Shown piece after piece: positions 43,215 through 48,232 of a stretch of DNA of 48,232 bases. Within the stretch, counting starts at the first letter, position 1; each line of letters opens with the position of its first letter. Source of the DNA: Fidelibacterota bacterium (GTDB lineage: Bacteria; Fidelibacterota; Marinisomatia; Marinisomatales; TCS55); assembly GCA_014382015.1 (NCBI GenBank), contig JACNKN010000081.1, positions 1-48,232 of the forward strand, given 5' to 3'. Both the position numbers and the translations under genes were made by a program. Under the pieces are notes generated by a model, which did not search any database, was not told the origin of the DNA, and saw only the letters and a program-made list of their open reading frames with translations.

Positions 43215-44237
43215 TTACCATTCGAGAATCACTTTTCCGCAATTCCCGGATTCCATAATATCAAATCCTTTTTGAAAATCATCCACAGGAAAAGTATGGG
43301 TTAACACCTGGGAAATATCCAATCCACTTCGAAGCATTTGAGTCATCTTATACCATGTTTCATACATTTCTCGACCATAAATACCTTTAATATGAAGCCC
43401 TTTAAAAATGATATCATCCCAATTAATTTGAGTGGATTTCGGCAGAAGTCCCAGAAGTGCAACCCGTCCGCCATGATACATATTTTCCAGCATATCCTTG
43501 AAAGCATTTGGATTCCCCGACATTTCTAAGCCCACATCAAATCCATTGACCATATTCAATTCTTTGTATGAATCTCTGATATTTTCTTTGGTCACATTCA
43601 CTGCTTTTGTGGCACCCAGTTTGCGAGCTAAATCAAGTCTGTAATCATTTACATCGGTAATAACTACATTCCGCGCGCCGACAAAATTACAAATGGCCAC
43701 TGCCATAATTCCGATAGGACCTGCACCGGTAATGAGGACATCTTCTCCAACCATTTCATAAGATAGTGCAGTGTGAGCCGCATTTCCAAATGGATCAAAG
43801 AAAGCAGCAATTTCTGATGGTATATCATCATGGATCGGCCAGACATTGGATTCGGGAATCACCAAATATTCAGCAAATGCCCCGTCCCGATGAATGCCGA
43901 TGCCTACTGTTTTATGGCATAAATGTCGTTTTCCCGCACGGCAGTTTCGGCAATAGCCACATGTAATATGCCCTTCGCCTGACACACGATCTCCCGGTTT
44001 ATAATGGGTAACGCCAGGACCGATTTCTTCCACAATACCGCAGAATTCATGACCGGTGACTAAGGGGAGTTCGAGTGTTCGCTGGGCCCATTCATCCCAT
44101 TTATATATATGCAGATCTGTTCCACAAATTGCTGTATGGGTTATATTAATTTTGACATCATTGGTTCCACAAGATGGAATGGGAACATCTTCCAGCCAAA
44201 TGCCCGTTTCCGGTGATTTTTTTACTAATGCTTTCAT
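43215..44237 (-). CDS. tdh: L-threonine 3-dehydrogenase
   Basis: A 340-residue zinc-dependent medium-chain dehydrogenase oxidising L-threonine with NAD+ to 2-amino-3-ketobutyrate. Catalytic zinc residues C38 (TAICGTDLH) and H in GHEFCG; structural zinc cysteines in [18 protein letters not shown]-binding GAGPIGIMA. Length typical. The product is used by Kbl, next in the operon. Confidence 0.96.
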   Translation of the reverse strand: MKALVKKSPETGIWLEDVPIPSCGTNDVKINITHTAICGTDLHIYKWDEWAQRTLELPLVTGHEFCGIVEEIGPGVTHYKPGDRVSGEGHITCGYCRNCRAGKRHLCHKTVGIGIHRDGAFAEYLVIPESNVWPIHDDIPSEIAAFFDPFGNAAHTALSYEMVGEDVLITGAGPIGIMAVAICNFVGARNVVITDVNDYRLDLARKLGATKAVNVTKENIRDSYKELNMVNGFDVGLEMSGNPNAFKDMLENMYHGGRVALLGLLPKSTQINWDDIIFKGLHIKGIYGREMYETWYKMTQMLRSGLDISQVLTHTFPVDDFQKGFDIMESGNCGKVILEW

Positions 44238-44461
44238 TCTGTTATCGGTAAGTAAATTCAGATGTATTTATTGAATCAAAAATTTACGGTGCTGAAAGTG
44301 GGTTGACCAATGCAATTAACAAACTCATCAAGAGCACAATATATCCAATAGAAATATAATGGTAAAAGATATCACTTTACATAAGGTGAACTACATAACT
44401 ACATTCAGGCTAACATTCATAATTAATTGATTGTTATGGATTGAGATGTAAATACAATTCA

Positions 44462-47400
44462 ATGAGTACAGATTTAACATTTTTCACAAACGAACCGAAT
44501 GCAGCATTAGTTGACAGGTTCAAAAGTACACTTCGGGCAGTGCAATTTTTTGATGTTTTAGTTGGTTATTTCCGAACAAGCGGATTTCATCAATTAGCCG
44601 ATAGTTTAGAAAGTGTTGAAAAAATTAGAATCCTTGTTGGTTTAAATGTTGACCAAAAAACATTTGAATTGATTGATACAGTTCGCAGTCAAACAAACAT
44701 CGATTTTACTTCCCATAAAGATACAAGCAACGCCGCAATGGAAGCAGCCGTTACAGAAATTGATGCTTCCAGCGACGATTTTCTTACAGAATATGGTATT
44801 AAGAAATTTATTGAATTTTTATCTGCTGATTGTCCAAATCCCGAAGAAGATATTGCTAATGGCGGAAATGGGAAAAAATTGGAATTTCGGGCTTACCCAA
44901 GTGGAAACATACATGCCAAAGTTTACATTTCACGATACAGCGAAGAACAAGTTTCCTTTGGATCGGTTATTACCGGTTCAAGTAATTTTTCTCATAGTGG
45001 ACTTATTGGTAATCGGGAATTCAATGTTGAATTAAAAGACAAAGGTGATGTTGATTTTGCCTTAAATCAATTTGAAGATTTATGGAAAGACGGCGTTGAT
45101 ATTTCCGAAAAGTTTGTGGATACAGTTAGAACAAAAACTTGGCTAAATGAAGATATTTCTCCTTATCAACTCTACTTGAAGATGCTCTATGAATATTTGA
45201 AAGAAGACATTAATCTGGATCAAGAAATTGAAATTGATATGCCGGAAGGTTTTATGGATCTTCAATATCAAAAGCAAGCCATTGTTTCAGCAAAAAAGAT
45301 TTTAGAAGCATTTCACGGTGTTTTTTTAGCAGATGTTGTGGGGTTGGGGAAAACCTATATTTCTGCAATGTTAGCCCAGCAATTGGGTGGTGGAAAATTG
45401 GTCATTTGTCCCCCTGTTCTTATTGATTATTGGAAAGATACTTTTTTTGAGTTTGGTGTAAAAAAATATGAAATTGAATCGTTGGGAAAATTGGACAGAA
45501 TTCTGGAAACGGACATTGATAAATACGAAACCATTTTTATTGATGAAGCACACCGTTTCAGAAATGAATATACTCAAGGGTTTGAAAAACTGACTGAAAT
45601 CTGTTATGGCAAAAAAGTGGTTTTAGTTACAGCAACACCGCTGAACAATACTTTTTTAGATATTTTCAATCAAATCAAATTATTTCAGTCTCCCAAACGC
45701 TCAACTATTCCTGGTGTGGTGAATCTTGAGAAATTTTTTAATAAATGGATGACTCAATTAAAAAAATATAAAAAATCTGACCCTGAATATTTAGATATTA
45801 TTAAGGATGGTGCGGAAGATATTCGGGAAAAAGTATTGAAATATATTATGGTTCGCCGGACACGAAGCGAAATTAAAAAATACTTTAGTAAAGATATCGA
45901 TGAACAAGGATTATTCTTCCCCAAAGTGAGCGACCCCAGACGATTAGTTTACAAATTTGATTCAACTATTGGGTTGGTTTTTACCCAAACCATTGAAATG
46001 CTGAAAGAATTTTCATATTCCCGATATATGCCTTTGGTTTTTCTTAATCGTCAGTTGACAGAATTTGAACTCCAAGCCCAACGAAATGTGGGTGGCTTTA
46101 TGAAAGGAATTTTGGTCAAACGGCTGGAAAGTTCATTTTTTGCTTTTAAAAAATCTGTGGGCAGATTTGTTAAATCGTATGAAGATTTTATTGAAATGTT
46201 TAGTGAAGGCAGGGTTCTCATCAGCAAAAACATTAATGTTTATGATTTGATTGACGAAGATGATGAAGAAAAAATCCAACGATTGATTGAAGAAGAAAAA
46301 GTGCAGGAATATCAATCAAACGAATTCACACCTGAATTTGAACAAGCATTAGAAAATGACTTAAAAATACTAAAAGAAATTAAAAAACTGTGGCAACCCA
46401 TTGATGCCGACCCGAAACTGGATAAATTTGTCAGTGAATTGGAAACGGGCGGAAATCTGAATGATAAAAAAATATTGGTATTTACTGAATCATTGGAAAC
46501 GGGTGAATATCTTTTCGGGAAAATAAAAGAAAAATTTGGCAGTAAAGTTTTATTCTTTTCCAGTAAGGGTGGATTAGTAGAAGATGAGCGGTTGGTTAAG
46601 TCGGAAGCACGGCGGAAAATCACCAATAATTATGACCCACGAGCCAGAGAACCGGAAGATGACATCCAAATTTTAATCAGCACCGATGTATTGGCGGAAG
46701 GTGTAAATCTGCACCGTTCATTTAGCGTCATTAATTATGATTTGCCGTGGAATCCAACAAGAGTGCTTCAGCGTGTGGGTCGTGTCAATCGTGTGGGAAC
46801 GGAAAATGAAGAAATCCATATTTACAACTTCTTCCCCACTGATGAATCAGATGAACATCTTGGTTTGGAAGATAATATTAAATCCAAAATTCAAGCGTTT
46901 CACGATACGCTGGGGGAAGATGCCCGTTATCTCACCGATGAAGAAGTGGTTACATCCCACGAATTATTTGGTGATACATTATATAAAAAATTGACTTCTA
47001 AAAAAACCTATGAACAGGAAGACGACAGTTACAAATCTGAATTGGAATATTTAGCATTTATTCGGGATATACGAGATAACGATCCAAAATTATTTCAAAA
47101 AATAAAACGACTTCCGAAAAAAGCCCGTTCTGGTAAAAAGGAAAATATTGAAAATGATGGTCTAATCACTTTCTTCCGAAAAGGTAAACTAAAAAAGTTT
47201 ATGTTCAGTGATGGTGAACGGTCAGAAGAAATTCCGTTTTTTGATGCTGTGAATATTTTCAAATGTGAATCAGATGTGAACCGTCAATCCATTCCTAAAG
47301 AATACTACGATTTTCTGAAAAAGAATAAAGAGCAGTTTGAACATATCACTTCAGACGAAATTGAAGAAGGTGGAAAAAGCCGTGGTGGAAGATCGAATGA

Positions 47401-47707
47401 ACAATATGTCATCGGCACTTTAAAATCTGACTTAATAAAAAGATGCACATCATTCACCGATGATGACGAAGAATTTATTCAAATTGTGTTAGAAAAATAT
47501 AACGAAGGTGTCATCCCCAAAAACATTACCAAACGCATCAAACAAAAAATTGAAAAAGAAGGCGAAGCGTTAAAAGTTCTTGCTGTTCTTAAACGAGAAA
47601 TCCCGGGACGACTTTTGGGCATTCGTCATTCTGGTGGTTCGGAAGGGTTTATTTCTAAACGGGAAGTTATTTTGTCTGAATGGCTAGCAGGTGAGAATGA
47701 AAGATAA
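44462..47707 (+). CDS. PLD-nuclease/SNF2-family helicase fusion
   Basis: A 1081-residue protein. The N-terminal domain (about 1-210) has a phospholipase D-like nuclease motif, NIHAKVYIS (H about 151, K about 153), then GSSNFSHSGL, the usual HxK...(G/S)SxN pattern. The helicase has motif I VVGLGKT (about 292-298), DEAH in IDEAHRFRN (about 360), motif III TATPLN and C-terminal VLQRVGRVNRVG (about 770). PLD plus SNF2-type helicase proteins occur in restriction and defence loci. The start at ATG 44462 is preferred over TTG 44441. The preceding 220 bp contain no gene. Codon use looks more A+T-rich than neighbours, suggesting transfer. Cognate methylase is not in the window. Confidence 0.88.
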   Translation: MSTDLTFFTNEPNAALVDRFKSTLRAVQFFDVLVGYFRTSGFHQLADSLESVEKIRILVGLNVDQKTFELIDTVRSQTNIDFTSHKDTSNAAMEAAVTEIDASSDDFLTEYGIKKFIEFLSADCPNPEEDIANGGNGKKLEFRAYPSGNIHAKVYISRYSEEQVSFGSVITGSSNFSHSGLIGNREFNVELKDKGDVDFALNQFEDLWKDGVDISEKFVDTVRTKTWLNEDISPYQLYLKMLYEYLKEDINLDQEIEIDMPEGFMDLQYQKQAIVSAKKILEAFHGVFLADVVGLGKTYISAMLAQQLGGGKLVICPPVLIDYWKDTFFEFGVKKYEIESLGKLDRILETDIDKYETIFIDEAHRFRNEYTQGFEKLTEICYGKKVVLVTATPLNNTFLDIFNQIKLFQSPKRSTIPGVVNLEKFFNKWMTQLKKYKKSDPEYLDIIKDGAEDIREKVLKYIMVRRTRSEIKKYFSKDIDEQGLFFPKVSDPRRLVYKFDSTIGLVFTQTIEMLKEFSYSRYMPLVFLNRQLTEFELQAQRNVGGFMKGILVKRLESSFFAFKKSVGRFVKSYEDFIEMFSEGRVLISKNINVYDLIDEDDEEKIQRLIEEEKVQEYQSNEFTPEFEQALENDLKILKEIKKLWQPIDADPKLDKFVSELETGGNLNDKKILVFTESLETGEYLFGKIKEKFGSKVLFFSSKGGLVEDERLVKSEARRKITNNYDPRAREPEDDIQILISTDVLAEGVNLHRSFSVINYDLPWNPTRVLQRVGRVNRVGTENEEIHIYNFFPTDESDEHLGLEDNIKSKIQAFHDTLGEDARYLTDEEVVTSHELFGDTLYKKLTSKKTYEQEDDSYKSELEYLAFIRDIRDNDPKLFQKIKRLPKKARSGKKENIENDGLITFFRKGKLKKFMFSDGERSEEIPFFDAVNIFKCESDVNRQSIPKEYYDFLKKNKEQFEHITSDEIEEGGKSRGGRSNEQYVIGTLKSDLIKRCTSFTDDDEEFIQIVLEKYNEGVIPKNITKRIKQKIEKEGEALKVLAVLKREIPGRLLGIRHSGGSEGFISKREVILSEWLAGENER

Positions 47708-47740
47708 TGCAACTTGTAAAGATTTCTTTCAAGTTCAGAT

Positions 47741-47755
47741 AGTTCCATTTTGGAA
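47741..47755. repeat. palindrome GTTCCA-TTT-TGGAAC, copy 1
   Basis: A 15-bp palindrome in the 103-bp gap before the RhuM gene. An identical copy lies within that gene at 48004-48018. One in the leader and one in the coding region suggests an operator for autorepression; coincidence cannot be excluded. Confidence 0.55.
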
Positions 47756-47810
47756 CACGCTAACCACAATCAACTACCGAGGTTTTTTCGGTAATTGAAG
47801 TAGGAAAAAT

Positions 47811-48232
47811 ATGAATAAAGAAAATTCAATAATCATTTACAAACAAAAAGACAATACACCCGCAATTGATGTATGGTTAGATAAAGATACTATATGGTTG
47901 GACGCTCATCAAATTTCTTCATTATTAGGTGTGAATCGTCCAGCAATTGTGAAGCATATTGGTAACATATATAAATCGAAAGAGTTAAATAAAAAATCAA
48001 CCTGTTCCATTTTGGAACAAGTTGCCGCCGATGGTAAAGTTAGAAAAATGAATTTTTACAACCTTGATATGATAATCTCTGTTGGATATCGTGTTAAATC
48101 CAACACTGCCACTCAATTCCGAATTTGGGCGACCAACACCTTGCGGGATCATTTAGTCAAGGGTTACACTATCAATGAAAAACGATTGCAAGCACAAGCA
48201 CATAAATATCAGGAATTAAAAAATTCTGTTAA
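47811..48232 (+). CDS. RhuM family protein, 3' truncated by window end
   Basis: At least 140 codons, open to the window edge. The ATG at 47811 follows TAGGAAAAAT. The N-terminal part (TIWLDAHQISSLLGVNRPAIVKHIGNIYKS) is a winged-helix-like DNA-binding pattern; the family core FYNLDMIISVGYRVKSNTATQFRIWATNTL follows. RhuM-type proteins often lie beside type I and related restriction-modification genes and are thought to act as regulators. It belongs to the same locus as the upstream nuclease-helicase. Not covered in full, so length and C-terminal domain are unknown. Confidence 0.88.
   Translation, partial: MNKENSIIIYKQKDNTPAIDVWLDKDTIWLDAHQISSLLGVNRPAIVKHIGNIYKSKELNKKSTCSILEQVAADGKVRKMNFYNLDMIISVGYRVKSNTATQFRIWATNTLRDHLVKGYTINEKRLQAQAHKYQELKNSV

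Overview
The window (48,232 bp, roughly 40% G+C) reads as a chromosomal segment of a Gram-negative bacterium of the Fibrobacteres-Chlorobi-Bacteroidetes superphylum. Candidatus Marinimicrobia (SAR406) or a close relative is my best guess. This rests on family-level recognition only: a Bacteroidetes-type two-domain GlmU, a CarboxypepD_reg-fronted TonB-dependent receptor, a DUF1501 protein with a type IX-secretion-like C-terminal tail, a DUF1800 partner, a planctomycete-type cytochrome lipoprotein, many lipoproteins, and Shine-Dalgarno sites such as AGGAGG before several genes.

Layout. 1-398: intergenic nested inverted repeats. 399-9375: housekeeping and metabolic genes (CDF metal exporter, BirA, LysM lipoprotein, split-type acyl-CoA mutase large subunit, TerB-DnaJ protein, GlmU-like enzyme, DUF3467, PAP2 phosphatase). 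9376-13824: a possible structured RNA, then a TonB receptor with an upstream lipoprotein. 13825-14675: a long intergenic stretch with repeated palindromes and a possible 34-residue membrane protein. 14676-19542: a peptide-use cluster (exported D-aminopeptidase, DUF819 membrane protein, small lipoprotein, prolyl oligopeptidase). 19598-24690: a six-gene minus-strand operon (MBL-fold hydrolase, two small exported proteins, serine hydrolase, DUF1800, DUF1501). 24796-26995: a small membrane protein, YbjQ and two toxin-antitoxin modules. 26938-30036: a large secreted BNR/sortilin-type propeller protein. 30148-30445: tRNA-Arg(TCT) with three tandem 75-bp repeats that copy its 5' end. 30634-30861: a two-repeat 75-residue protein. 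30921-34783: a five-gene cytochrome/outer-membrane operon. 34788-44237: PlsY, DUF502, Ogt, a NatAB-like ABC exporter, SecDF, and threonine catabolism (Tdh-Kbl). 44462-end: a PLD-nuclease/SNF2-helicase fusion followed by a RhuM-family gene cut by the window edge, probably part of a restriction or defence island.

Three observations stand out. (1) Both toxin-antitoxin modules (25402-25982 and 26327-26831) sit in the former short gap between two convergent genes. Each is bracketed by a direct duplication of the 3' end of the neighbouring gene (60/60 bp, and about 76/82 bp with only synonymous changes in the coding part). This is the topology of an element that inserts at a gene end and restores the reading frame, yet neither carries a recombinase. 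(2) The operon 30921-34783 joins a monohaem lipoprotein, a single-haem/beta-barrel fusion, a dihaem cytochrome, a proline-rich lipoprotein and a one-POTRA Omp85 protein, and may be an outer-membrane electron conduit of unusual design. (3) The tRNA-Arg 5' end has been copied into a three-unit tandem repeat.

All functional assignments come from reading motifs by eye. No database search or structure prediction was run.
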